A stretch of 21,046 nucleotides of DNA from assembly GCA_934524985.1 (NCBI GenBank), contig CAKSYT010000024.1:1-21046 (forward strand), read 5' to 3'. The stretch is from an uncultured Faecalibacterium sp. Lineage in GTDB: Bacteria; Bacillota; Clostridia; Oscillospirales; Ruminococcaceae. Position 1 is the stretch's first letter. Every line of letters starts with the position of its first letter. This document shows, piece by piece, positions 13,509 through 20,054 of this stretch. The notes beneath the pieces are model-generated. The model did not search any database and had not been told where the DNA came from. It was given only the letters and a program-made list of their open reading frames with translations. Made by a program: the position numbers and the translations under genes.

Positions 13509-13612
13509 AAAGAAGCAGAGAAGAAAAATAAGCGCTGCAACCGGAATGCGTTGCCGCGCTGTTTTGTATTTTGCGGCGCAGCTGCGCCCGGTGAAAAAAG
13601 GAGTGCTGTACA

Positions 13613-14248
13613 ATGATCAACATGGTCAAGCTTCCCACCAGCAAAAGCGAACTGTTCCTGCGGGTGGCCAAGGGACATTTTGCCACCAGCCACAGCCACA
13701 TCAACTATTACATCGACGTGACCACCCAAAAGACCCGCCTTTCCGAGGCAAAGGCCGTGGCAAAGGAGCTGGTCAGCGCTTACCAGCACAGCACCATCGT
13801 GGATACCGTGCTCTGTCTGGACGGCACACAGGTCATCGGCACCTGTCTTGCCAACGAGCTGACCAAGGACGGCTTTACCAATATGAACGCCCACAAGACC
13901 ATCTATGTGGTCACACCGGAATACACCTCCGGCAGCCAGATCATTCTGCGGGATAATCTTGCCCCCATGGTCAAGGGCAAGAACGTCCTCATTCTGGCTG
14001 CATCCGTCACCACCGGCTACACCATTCAGGCAGCCGTGGAAGCCGTGAACTACTACGGCGGCATCGTGGCGGGACTTTCGGCGATTTTCGCCACCACCCA
14101 CGAGTGCCTTGGCTACCCGGTCACCTCCATCTTCGACCCCACCAGTCTGCCGGATTACGCCAGCTTCGACTCCCGTGACTGCCCCCTGTGCAAGGCCGGG
14201 CAGCACATCGATGCGCTGGTGAACAGCTTCGGCTATTCGGCGCTGTAA
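13613..14248 (+). CDS. phosphoribosyltransferase-like protein (PyrE-like) with altered PRPP loop
   Basis: A 211-residue type I phosphoribosyltransferase-fold protein, nearest to orotate phosphoribosyltransferase: YYIDVTTQKTRLSEA (32-46), LVSAYQHSTIVDTVLCLDGTQVIGTCLANELT (53-84) and the C-terminal CPLCKAG (190-196) found in clostridial PyrE proteins. The PRPP-binding loop, normally VhhhDDhhTTG, reads VLILAASVTTGYT (125-137): both acidic residues that contact the ribose hydroxyls are alanines (A129, A130), while TTG is kept. Start: ATG at 13613 after AAAAAGGAG; M4 is possible. It has its own promoter and no pyrimidine-gene neighbours. It may be a non-catalytic or regulatory relative that senses a nucleotide, or an enzyme with shifted chemistry. 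Calling it plain PyrE would be unsafe. Confidence 0.8.
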   Translation: MINMVKLPTSKSELFLRVAKGHFATSHSHINYYIDVTTQKTRLSEAKAVAKELVSAYQHSTIVDTVLCLDGTQVIGTCLANELTKDGFTNMNAHKTIYVVTPEYTSGSQIILRDNLAPMVKGKNVLILAASVTTGYTIQAAVEAVNYYGGIVAGLSAIFATTHECLGYPVTSIFDPTSLPDYASFDSRDCPLCKAGQHIDALVNSFGYSAL

Positions 14249-14262
14249 CGCAAATACTAAAT

Positions 14263-14367
14263 GATTGAAAATGCGCTCCGCGTTGCTCTGCGCATATTCA
14301 GAGGAAGATATCTTTTTAATTTCGGGGTTCAGGAAAGTCTGCGGACTTTCCTGAACCCCTTTTTCAC
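14263..14367 (+). repeat. structured RNA element copy A (hairpin plus C(UGCG)G terminator)
   Basis: It starts GATTGAAA, 14 bases after the phosphoribosyltransferase stop. Stem 1 ATGCGC (14271-14276) pairs with GCGCAT (14290-14295) around a 13-base loop beginning TCCGC. A 28-base linker with GAGGA follows, then stem 2, 16 perfect bp (14324-14339 with 14344-14359) on TGCG, TTTTT and CAC. The 3' half is a good intrinsic terminator for the upstream gene. The stems covary with copies B, C and D. Confidence 0.85.
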
Positions 14368-14388
14368 AGAGAAAGAATATTAAATGCA

Positions 14389-14513
14389 GTTTTCGGTTAC
14401 GACCCCTCCTGTGAAAATGCGTTTGGAGCGCTCCGCAGAGCGCGACAAACGCGAATCTTTAAATCATATTTCCGCTAAACATGGCTAGAGCGCAGCGGAA
14501 GCCATTTTCAATC
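14389..14513 (-). repeat. structured RNA element copy B, opposite strand
   Basis: Read on the minus strand it begins GATTGAAA at 14513. Stem 1 ATGGCT (14505-14500) pairs with AGCCAT (14486-14481), 13-base loop TCCGCTGCGCTCT. A 28-base linker with AGCGGAA follows, then stem 2, GCGTTTG/CAAACGC and GCGCTC/GAGCGC separated by a TC/TC internal loop on C(UGCG)G (14452-14419), then ATTTTCAC. A tail to 14389 matches the tail of copy C (GGGGTCGTAAC). No minus-strand gene lies upstream. It forms an inverted pair with copy A. Confidence 0.82.
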
Positions 14514-14522
14514 GTCCCGCGC

Positions 14523-14552
14523 AAAAGGAACGGCGGCGCTGCCGTTCCTTTT
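14523..14552 (+). terminator. hairpin upstream of the MYG1 promoter
   Basis: AAAAGGAACGGC (14523-14534) pairs perfectly with GCCGTTCCTTTT (14541-14552) around 6 bases, followed by TTGTTG. It insulates the MYG1 promoter from read-through and overlaps its upstream edge. It is nearly symmetrical and could stop transcription both ways. Confidence 0.7.
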
Positions 14553-14554
14553 TG

Positions 14555-14583
14555 TTGTCCCACGGGCGGGATTGTGCTATACT
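14555..14583 (+). promoter_or_regulatory. sigma-A promoter of the MYG1/GIY-YIG operon
   Basis: TTGTCC (14555-14560), 17 bases, TATACT (14578-14583) preceded by TGC (extended -10). The leader to the ATG at 14637 is about 47 bases. Confidence 0.78.
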
Positions 14584-14636
14584 GGTACAAGACGAAACTA
14601 AGGTGTATCTGAAAACAAAGAAGAGGTATCAAGTCC

Positions 14637-15467
14637 ATGAAAATTCCCGCAAACGGTTTTACCCACGCCGGCAAGTTCCATGCCGATGACGTGTTTGCTA
14701 CGGCGCTATTGCAAATTCTGCGCCCGGATATCAAGATCACCCGCGGCTTTACCGTGCCTGACGATTTTGACGGCATCGTGTATGATATCGGCTTCGGGAT
14801 GTTCGACCACCATCAGGAGCCCCGGGAGTACCGCGCCAACGGCGTGCCCTACGCGGCCTTTGGTCTGCTGTGGCGGGTGCTGGGCCCCGGCCTTGTGGGC
14901 GAGCGGCAGGCGCGGCTCATTGACGAAAACTTCATCCAGCCGCTGGACCTGAACGACAACACCGGCGAGCAGAACAGCCTGTGCGATGCCATCGGCTTTT
15001 TCAACCCGGTGTGGGACTCCAAGGAGGATCAGGACAGCTGCTTTTTCAAGGCGGTAGCCGTGGCAAAGCAGATCCTGGAAAACCAGATCGACAGCGCCAA
15101 CGCCGTGAACCGCGCGGACGAAAAAGTGCAGCAGGCCTACCGCAGCTCCCGCGATGGCATCGTGGTGCTGCCCTGCTATCTGCCGTGGAAAAACGGCCTG
15201 TACAAGACCGACGCCCTGTTTGTGGTGTACCCCAGCCAGCGCGGCGGGTGGAGCGCCCAGTGCGTCACCGACCACAAGACCAAAAAATCCAAACTGCCTT
15301 TTCCCCAGTCGTGGGCAGGACAGCCGCAGGAGGTCATCGAGCAGAAGAGCGGCATCCCGGGCATCAGCTTCTGCCACGCCAGCCGTTTTCTCATCACCGC
15401 CAAGGACAAGGAGACAGCCCTTGCCGCCTGCCGTCAGGTGCTGAAAAACAATGGACGCCTTGACTGA
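14637..15467 (+). CDS. MYG1 family protein (UPF0160, DHH-like metal-dependent hydrolase fold)
   Basis: A 276-residue protein of the MYG1 family, related to DHH/DHHA1 phosphoesterases; the eukaryotic member is reported to be a 3'-5' RNA exonuclease. The metal-site motifs are intact: THAGKFHADDVFATALL (9-25) with H10, H15, D17 and D18; YDIGFGMFDHHQ (49-60) with D50, D57, H58 and H59. The rest (LLWRVLGPGLV, LDLNDNTGEQN, GISFCHASRFLITAKDKETALA) follows family order. It is slightly shorter than the usual 290-370 residues, mainly lacking eukaryotic extensions. Start: ATG at 14637 after GAAGAGGT. Its last 17 bases overlap the start of the GIY-YIG gene, implying translational coupling and a shared nucleic-acid role (inference). 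Confidence 0.9.
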   Translation: MKIPANGFTHAGKFHADDVFATALLQILRPDIKITRGFTVPDDFDGIVYDIGFGMFDHHQEPREYRANGVPYAAFGLLWRVLGPGLVGERQARLIDENFIQPLDLNDNTGEQNSLCDAIGFFNPVWDSKEDQDSCFFKAVAVAKQILENQIDSANAVNRADEKVQQAYRSSRDGIVVLPCYLPWKNGLYKTDALFVVYPSQRGGWSAQCVTDHKTKKSKLPFPQSWAGQPQEVIEQKSGIPGISFCHASRFLITAKDKETALAACRQVLKNNGRLD

Positions 15468-15744
15468 CGCCGCCTACGTCTACATGGTGCGCTGCACCGG
15501 CGGGCAGCTGTACACCGGTTGGACGAACCACCCTGCCGCCCGGCTGAAGGCGCACCAGAGCGGCAAAGGGGCACGCTACACCCGCGCCCACGGCGCGGTG
15601 GGCTTTGCCTATATAGAGCGCTGCGCGGACAAGCGCGCCGCCCTGCGCCGGGAAGCCGCCCTGAAAAAACTCTCCAAAGCGGAAAAAGAGGTGCTGTGCG
15701 CCGCATGGCGCGCCGCCGGGTGTCCCGGGGTGGAGAACGATTGA
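15451..15744 (+). CDS. GIY-YIG nuclease family protein (YhbQ/UPF0213-like)
   Basis: A 97-residue single-domain GIY-YIG protein. The two signature strands are YVYMVRC (9-15) and LYTGWT (20-25), here in the YhbQ-type form Y-x-Y...L-Y-x-G. A following basic helix RLKAHQSGKGARYTR (31-45) and the catalytic-glutamate region ALRREAALKKLSKAEKEVL (64-82) with E68 complete the family pattern. Length is normal for the stand-alone group, whose role in DNA metabolism is not well defined. It starts inside the end of the MYG1 gene (17-base overlap) without a good Shine-Dalgarno, so translation probably depends on MYG1. Its stop codon TGA lies inside the first bases of repeat element C, so the C-terminus END was set by that element's boundary. 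Confidence 0.9.
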   Translation: MDALTDAAYVYMVRCTGGQLYTGWTNHPAARLKAHQSGKGARYTRAHGAVGFAYIERCADKRAALRREAALKKLSKAEKEVLCAAWRAAGCPGVEND

Positions 15745-15864
15745 AAATGCCCTCCGCGCTGCTTTGGGCATATTCAGCGGAAGAATTATTTTAATTTTGG
15801 GGTTCTGAAAAGCCTGCGGGCTTTTCAGAACCCCTTTTTCACGGGTGGGGTCGTAACGGTAAAC
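15739..15864 (+). repeat. structured RNA element copy C with conserved 3' tail
   Basis: It begins GATTGAAA across the GIY-YIG stop codon. Stem 1 ATGCCC (15747-15752) pairs with GGGCAT (15766-15771) around the 13-base loop TCCGCGCTGCTTT. A 27-base linker with CAGCGGAA follows; stem 2 is 16 perfect bp (15799-15814 with 15819-15834) on TGCG, then TTTTTCAC. The tail to 15864 (GGGGTCGTAACGGTAAAC) is shared with copy B. It serves as terminator for the MYG1/GIY-YIG operon. Confidence 0.87.
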
Positions 15865-15887
15865 GGCATTTGCAGCCACCGCTAAAG

Positions 15888-16218
15888 CCTTCACCCGCCG
15901 GGGGAAGGTGGCGCGTAGCGCCGGATGAGGGGCAACACCCGTTAGCCTCGCTCGCCCTCTCAGGCGCTCCCGCGCCAGCTCTCCCGAAGGGAGAGCCAAG
16001 CCGTAAAGTTCATCGCTAAAGTATCAGGTACAAAGAGAAAGTTTCCGGCAGTGCTCTTGGCTCTCCCTTTGGGAGAGGTGTCACCGCAGGTGACGGAGAG
16101 GGCGCACGCCGTTAGCCCTGTCACTAAAGCATCAAGAGCAATGAGAAACTTCCCCCTATGCCAAAGGCTCCCCCCTTCGGGGGAGCTGGCATCGAGCGAA
16201 GCGAGATGACTGAGAGGG
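15888..16218. repeat. mosaic of palindromic intergenic repeats (locus 3)
   Basis: The left part (15888-16082) is close to 987-1186 of locus 1: the CACCCGCCGGGGGAAGG/CCGGATGAGGG unit, then CCCTCTCAG (15955-15963), the hairpin AGCTCTCCC-GAA-GGGAGAGC and the GCTAAAGTATCAGGT core. Right-end units follow: GGCTCTCCC-TTT-GGGAGAGG with GTCACC-GCA-GGTGAC (to 16102), and a second one, GGCTCCCCC/GGGGGAGC, ending in CTGAGAGGG at 16210-16218. Nested or tandem insertions of one family explain the order. No gene is present. Confidence 0.8.
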
Positions 16219-16237
16219 TTCGTTCCCCCCAAAAAAG

Positions 16238-16275
16238 CAGCAAGGCCGTCCGGCATTCGCCGGACGGCCTTGCTG
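16238..16275 (-). terminator. terminator of the large surface-protein gene
   Basis: A 17-bp perfect stem (16238-16254 with 16259-16275) with loop ATTC; on the minus strand it is followed by GCTTTTTT. It lies about 40 bases past the stop codon at 16313. Confidence 0.95.
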
Positions 16276-16312
16276 TGCTTATTGGAAAGAATCGATCGGG
16301 AGATGGCAATTG

Positions 16313-19300
16313 TTATTTCGCCAGACCCAGCTTTTTCAGCTGGTTCCATGCGCGGATGACCCGTACCTTGGTCACACGCTTACCGGGCGTAAAGACGCCC
16401 TCGCCCATGTCGGGCAGCAGTCCGGCTTCCACAGCCCAGCGGGCTGCCTTGGCGGTATCAGGCTCAGCTACATCGCTGTAAACAGCGGGTGCAGCGGGTT
16501 CGGGCTTGCCTGCGGTGCTCCACAGCAGCACGGCCAGCTGTTCCCGGGTGCGCGGGATGGCCGTGCCCGTGGGCAGCAGGTCTGCAAGAATGCTGTAAGT
16601 AACAGCCTCGTAGCCCATTACTGCACTGCCTGCAAACCATGCCGTTGTACCGGCTACGATGGCCACCGTTTGCAGCGGGCTGAACTCGGTGCCGTCCTCC
16701 TGCGGCGGCTGCTCCACCGGGGTGGTCAGAGCGGTGATATTCAGGTTCTGTGCAGGCATCCTGAAGGTCAGGGTGCGCTGCTTAAAGGCATCCTCTGTCA
16801 GCGGCTCGTCTGCGGCATCCATCAGGGTCAGTTCCTTGCCGTCAGAGCTGCTCACCACCCACCGGGCAAAGTGCACGGTGTCGGTGTCCGGGTAAGCGGT
16901 CAGGCTGACCAGCTGTCCGGCTTTCAGGGCGCTGGCGTCTGCATCCTCGGGCAGAGTAATGTCCGCACCGGTAATGGTAAGCTTGTAGGTCTCTTCCGGC
17001 TTCGGGTCGGGTTCGGTCGTGCCTGTTTTTGTGATGCGGAACGATCCTGTTTTAACCGTGCCGCCCATGTACCGTGCGCTGCCTGCGGCGGTGACGGTAT
17101 AGACGTATTTACCCGGCATCGTGGGAGCGCCGTTCAGCACGGTGCCGTCGCTCGTCCCGTAGTGCACGGTGATCTCGCCGTAGTCCTTGTTGCTGGTGTT
17201 CTTAACGGTTACTTCCTTGGGGCTGCCGTCATAGGTCGGGTCGGGCTCTTTCACGGTAATGTCTGCGGGGTTCAGCGCAGCCTTCTGGATGGTAAACTTG
17301 TTCTCCGGCGGGGTCACATCGCCGCCCGCGCAGGTGGCGGTAGCTGCTACCACAGCGGTAAAGGTGTAAGTGCCCGGCTCAATGGGTGCGCCGTCCAGCA
17401 CCTTGCCGTTCTGCTTGTAGGTCACGGTAACATCGCCGTATTCCTTGGTGGCGCTGTCCTTAACGATCACATCCACCCACTTGGGACTGCCATCATAGGT
17501 CAGGTTGTTGGGCAGGACAAAGGCAAAGTCTGCGGGGTCTGCCGACGGCAGCTCTGCCGCGCCCTCGCCGGTGGCGCTCAGGTTGAGGATATGGGTCTGC
17601 GGGATATTATACTTGCTCAGGTCGATGGGGCTGGTGTAGCGCACTGTATCATAGCGCACAGAGCCGTTATAGGCCACGCCGTTCACGCTCTTGATGGGGG
17701 CATGCGTGATGACCGAAATGGTGTTCAGATCGGTGTCAACGTAGAGGGTGGAGGACTCTGCGTCCCAAACACCCTCCATCATGCCGTTGATGCCGTTGAT
17801 GTATTTTTTAGCGTACTCGGCATCTACCGGTGCGGTGTAGTTCAGGGTGTAGTAATCCGCAGCGCCGTTCAGATCCTTGGTATCCTTTGCCACCAGTGCG
17901 TGGATGATGGGGTTATTCTGAATGATACCGCCCTCGTTATAAACCGTGGTATACTCGCCGCCGTCAATGGTGGGCTGGTAACTCGCGCCGGCCGTATTTT
18001 CCACCGGCAGCTTCAGGGTGCTCTTGCCGTTTTTGACCGTGCCGCCGTTGCCGATCACAGCAGTGCCGGTGTAATCGGCGCTGTTATAGCAGCCGTCCAG
18101 CACAGCGTTATTGGAAGCCATGTTGGCCAGCAGCCAGCCGGTGATATCCAGCGCAGAATTGCGGATGGTAGCGGGCTGCGCCGGGTCGCGCCAGCCGTTG
18201 CCGATGTAGTCAAAACGCAGCACCGAATCCTTCACAAGGCCGTCATTGTAAAGGCTCTGTGCACTGTTCAGCGTAGCACCCGTGATGACGCCGCCCTCCC
18301 TATTGTACACATACCGGTCGGTGTCCAGTTTGCCGCTGAAGGTGCCGTAGTTTTCAACCGCAAATTTTACTGTACTGGCGTCGTTTTTTACCTTGTCAAA
18401 GTTCAGCGCAGCGTCTTTCTCGATGATCAGGGTGGGGACAGTTTGCGAAAACAGTTCTGCGTGCTGGTGGTTCGGGTCAAAGGACCAGCCATTGCCCTTG
18501 GCACCGTAGACGCCGCCGTCTGTGCCCTCGGGGAAGCCGCTCTCTTCAATGACCAGTTCCCCTACGGTAACGCTGTTGAGCTGGACAGCTTCCGTACCCA
18601 CAGTAAATCTGACTGCGTCTTTCAAGGCGTCATAGTTCAGTTCCGCGCCGCCGCTGACGACGCTCTTCAGCTTGTAGGTGGGCCGCAGGGTCACCTGTTT
18701 GCCGGAGACAACATAGAGTGTGTCATAGGCATCTGCCGACCACTCGTTCACCGTGCCGTTCTCTGCCACTGCGACAGGGGCGTACACCGGAGCATTGGTT
18801 GCATCGATCTTCACAAGGCCAGCGCGTTCTGCCACAAAGTAGCCGCCCTTGACGAGCGTTCCCTCGGGCAGAGGGTCGCTTTCAGCGGTGAACAGACCGC
18901 CGTTGACGGTGTAACTCTGTGCGGCACCATCCAGAAGGTCCTTGAACAGGCCGCTGTTGATGGTGATCTCTGCCGCAGCGCTAAGATCCTTGATCGCTTT
19001 TTCAAAGCTGCCGCCGTTGATGACGACCGTTGCACCCGCGCCGTTGATCTTCACAGAGCGGTCTGCTTCGCTTTTAAAGGTGCCGCCGTTGATGGTAAGG
19101 GTATCCACCGCATTGACGGTCGCGCCGTTTTCAAAAGTACCGCCGTCAATGGTGACATTGCCGCCCGCAGCGTCCACGGTAACGGCATACTTAAAGGTGC
19201 CGTCCTTGATGACAGCCCCGGCCGCGCAGGTCACCTTGCCATAGAAGGTGCCGTCGGAAATGGTGCCCGCGTTGGTCACGGTGTACTTGTCATCGTAATT

Positions 19301-19654
19301 CGAGCCGATCCGCGCCTCCTTCAGGGTGGCACCGGCTTCGATTTTTATATTCCATTTGATGTAATTATTGTAGCTGCTATAACTATAATTGTACAACCGG
19401 AAGGTGCCGTCTTGCAGGGTGAGCGTATTAGTGTCCTTGTCGTAGTCCCAAACTCCGTTGCCGACGCTGGAGTAATCACCGACGGGCTCGCCGGACCAGC
19501 TGTCTGTATAGAGATTGGTGATCTCGCCGTTTTCCTCTGCCAGTGCGGCGGCGCTGGCGGTGTCGGGCGGGGCGCTCTGGGCAAGGGCGGGCAGCGGCAT
19601 TGCGGACAGTGCCATGCTTAACGCCAGAACCATGCTGATGAGCCGTTTTTGCAT
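16313..19654 (-). CDS. large secreted surface protein: beta-helix-like repeats, two MBG-like domains, InlB-type repeat, C-terminal hydrophobic segment and SLH-like module
   Basis: A 1113-residue exported protein. Residues 1-25 are a signal peptide (basic MQKR, hydrophobic core, ALA cleavage site). About 130-275 hold right-handed beta-helix/adhesin-like repeats of the form V-x-I-x-x-G-x-F (TIDGGTFENG, TINGGTFKSE, VINGGSFEKA, TINSGLFKDL). About 715-790 and 805-880 are two MBG-like domains each opening TYDGSPK and containing PGxYxxT. About 885-975 is a divergent InlB B-repeat (LTFRMPAQNLNITAL). A hydrophobic stretch (about 993-1018) precedes an SLH-like region (TREQLAVLLWSTAGKP, YSDVAEPD, RWAVEAGLLPD, FTPGKRVTKVRVIRAW). 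Start: ATG at 19654 after AAGGAGAGG. It is probably cell-wall or membrane bound; ligand unknown. The C-terminus is paralogous to the protein at 20265-21046. Confidence 0.88.
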   Translation of the reverse strand: MQKRLISMVLALSMALSAMPLPALAQSAPPDTASAAALAEENGEITNLYTDSWSGEPVGDYSSVGNGVWDYDKDTNTLTLQDGTFRLYNYSYSSYNNYIKWNIKIEAGATLKEARIGSNYDDKYTVTNAGTISDGTFYGKVTCAAGAVIKDGTFKYAVTVDAAGGNVTIDGGTFENGATVNAVDTLTINGGTFKSEADRSVKINGAGATVVINGGSFEKAIKDLSAAAEITINSGLFKDLLDGAAQSYTVNGGLFTAESDPLPEGTLVKGGYFVAERAGLVKIDATNAPVYAPVAVAENGTVNEWSADAYDTLYVVSGKQVTLRPTYKLKSVVSGGAELNYDALKDAVRFTVGTEAVQLNSVTVGELVIEESGFPEGTDGGVYGAKGNGWSFDPNHQHAELFSQTVPTLIIEKDAALNFDKVKNDASTVKFAVENYGTFSGKLDTDRYVYNREGGVITGATLNSAQSLYNDGLVKDSVLRFDYIGNGWRDPAQPATIRNSALDITGWLLANMASNNAVLDGCYNSADYTGTAVIGNGGTVKNGKSTLKLPVENTAGASYQPTIDGGEYTTVYNEGGIIQNNPIIHALVAKDTKDLNGAADYYTLNYTAPVDAEYAKKYINGINGMMEGVWDAESSTLYVDTDLNTISVITHAPIKSVNGVAYNGSVRYDTVRYTSPIDLSKYNIPQTHILNLSATGEGAAELPSADPADFAFVLPNNLTYDGSPKWVDVIVKDSATKEYGDVTVTYKQNGKVLDGAPIEPGTYTFTAVVAATATCAGGDVTPPENKFTIQKAALNPADITVKEPDPTYDGSPKEVTVKNTSNKDYGEITVHYGTSDGTVLNGAPTMPGKYVYTVTAAGSARYMGGTVKTGSFRITKTGTTEPDPKPEETYKLTITGADITLPEDADASALKAGQLVSLTAYPDTDTVHFARWVVSSSDGKELTLMDAADEPLTEDAFKQRTLTFRMPAQNLNITALTTPVEQPPQEDGTEFSPLQTVAIVAGTTAWFAGSAVMGYEAVTYSILADLLPTGTAIPRTREQLAVLLWSTAGKPEPAAPAVYSDVAEPDTAKAARWAVEAGLLPDMGEGVFTPGKRVTKVRVIRAWNQLKKLGLAK

Positions 19655-19708
19655 AAGATCCTCTCCTTTTCAAGCGCCCTTCCAAGCCGGACGCTTTTTG
19701 TTGTACCC

Positions 19709-19717
19709 AGTGTACCA
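19709..19717 (-). promoter_or_regulatory. extended -10 promoter of the large surface-protein gene
   Basis: TGG-TACACT on the minus strand (19717 to 19709) with a weak -35; the leader is about 45 bases and carries AAGGAGAGG. It lies downstream of the hairpin at 19801-19840. Confidence 0.55.
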
Positions 19718-19800
19718 CGTTTTGCCCCCTTTGGACGATTTTGGGCACGAATCGCCCCGCAAATGCGCTGAAACGCCCCGGCGCACCGCACGCGCCCGCA

Positions 19801-19840
19801 TAAAACAGAAAACCGCCCGGTTTGCGGTTACCGGACGGCT
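19801..19840 (-). terminator. intrinsic terminator between the small-RNA candidate and the surface-protein promoter
   Basis: ACCGGACGG (19830-19838) pairs with CCGCCCGGT (19813-19821) apart from one A-C mismatch, with an 8-base loop; the minus-strand tail is TTTTCTGTTTT. Confidence 0.75.
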
Positions 19841-19893
19841 TTCTGCTCTATAGGAATTACGGGAATGGCATATCAAACAGAGTACTGCTCTGT
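19801..19893 (-). ncRNA. candidate small RNA or leader attenuator upstream of the surface-protein gene
   Basis: On the minus strand an extended -10 (TGG-TATACT, 19908 to 19900) would start a transcript near 19893. The first bases fold into ACAGAG-CAGTA-CTCTGT. About 50 bases on is a terminator, CCGTCCGGT paired with ACCGGGCGG (19838 to 19813, one mismatch), followed by TTTTCTGTTTT. There is no ORF with a ribosome binding site. The product would be about 90 nt. It could be a free small RNA, or a terminated leader of the surface-protein gene 150 bases downstream. Confidence 0.4.
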
Positions 19894-19899
19894 GCCCGT

Positions 19900-19908
19900 A
19901 GTATACCA
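19900..19908 (-). promoter_or_regulatory. extended -10 promoter of the small-RNA candidate
   Basis: TGG-TATACT on the minus strand; the -35 region at 17 bases is not good. The same TGG-TATACT extended -10 occurs ahead of the glucokinase gene. Confidence 0.5.
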
Positions 19909-20054
19909 CGAACGGCGGCAAAAATGGAGCATTTCTGCGTGAATGACCCCTGAAATGCATCGAATCGCCCTGAAAACCCCTAAAAAAGCCCTTGCGCACC
20001 CCTTTGGGGCACAAAAAAGGGACTGCCAAAAACAGCGTTTTCTTTTGAGAAAGG

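Larger units (their letters stand above)
13227..13612. other. divergent intergenic region between MATE and phosphoribosyltransferase genes
   Basis: These 386 bases hold the MATE leader with a 12-bp palindrome (13249-13260), the MATE -10 (13274-13279), the phosphoribosyltransferase promoter (13480-13508) and its roughly 100-base leader, which includes the perfect palindrome GGCGCAGCTGCGCC at 13575-13588. Between 13290 and 13470 I see no convincing gene; short ORFs there lack ribosome binding sites and family resemblance. No known riboswitch is recognised in the leader. Confidence 0.7.

Noticed and set aside
13509..13612. A purine, PRPP or PyrR-type riboswitch in the leader of the phosphoribosyltransferase-like gene
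   Set aside because: I could not find the conserved cores of these riboswitches or a terminator/antiterminator pair; only a GC palindrome is present.
884..16218. Possible CRISPR array, because hairpin units recur
   Set aside because: The units are not evenly spaced direct repeats with unique spacers, occur at three distant loci in mixed orientation, and no cas genes are present.
16310..19621. A 1103-codon open frame on the plus strand opposite the large surface-protein gene
   Set aside because: It has no Shine-Dalgarno sequence, no recognisable domain and a composition dominated by Gly/Ala/Val/His typical of the antisense of GC-rich coding DNA. The minus-strand frame has a signal peptide, RBS, domains and terminator.
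19801..19893. Signal recognition particle RNA or tRNA in the 19.8 kb intergenic region
   Set aside because: The conserved SRP tetraloop and helix 8 motif is absent and no cloverleaf can be drawn.
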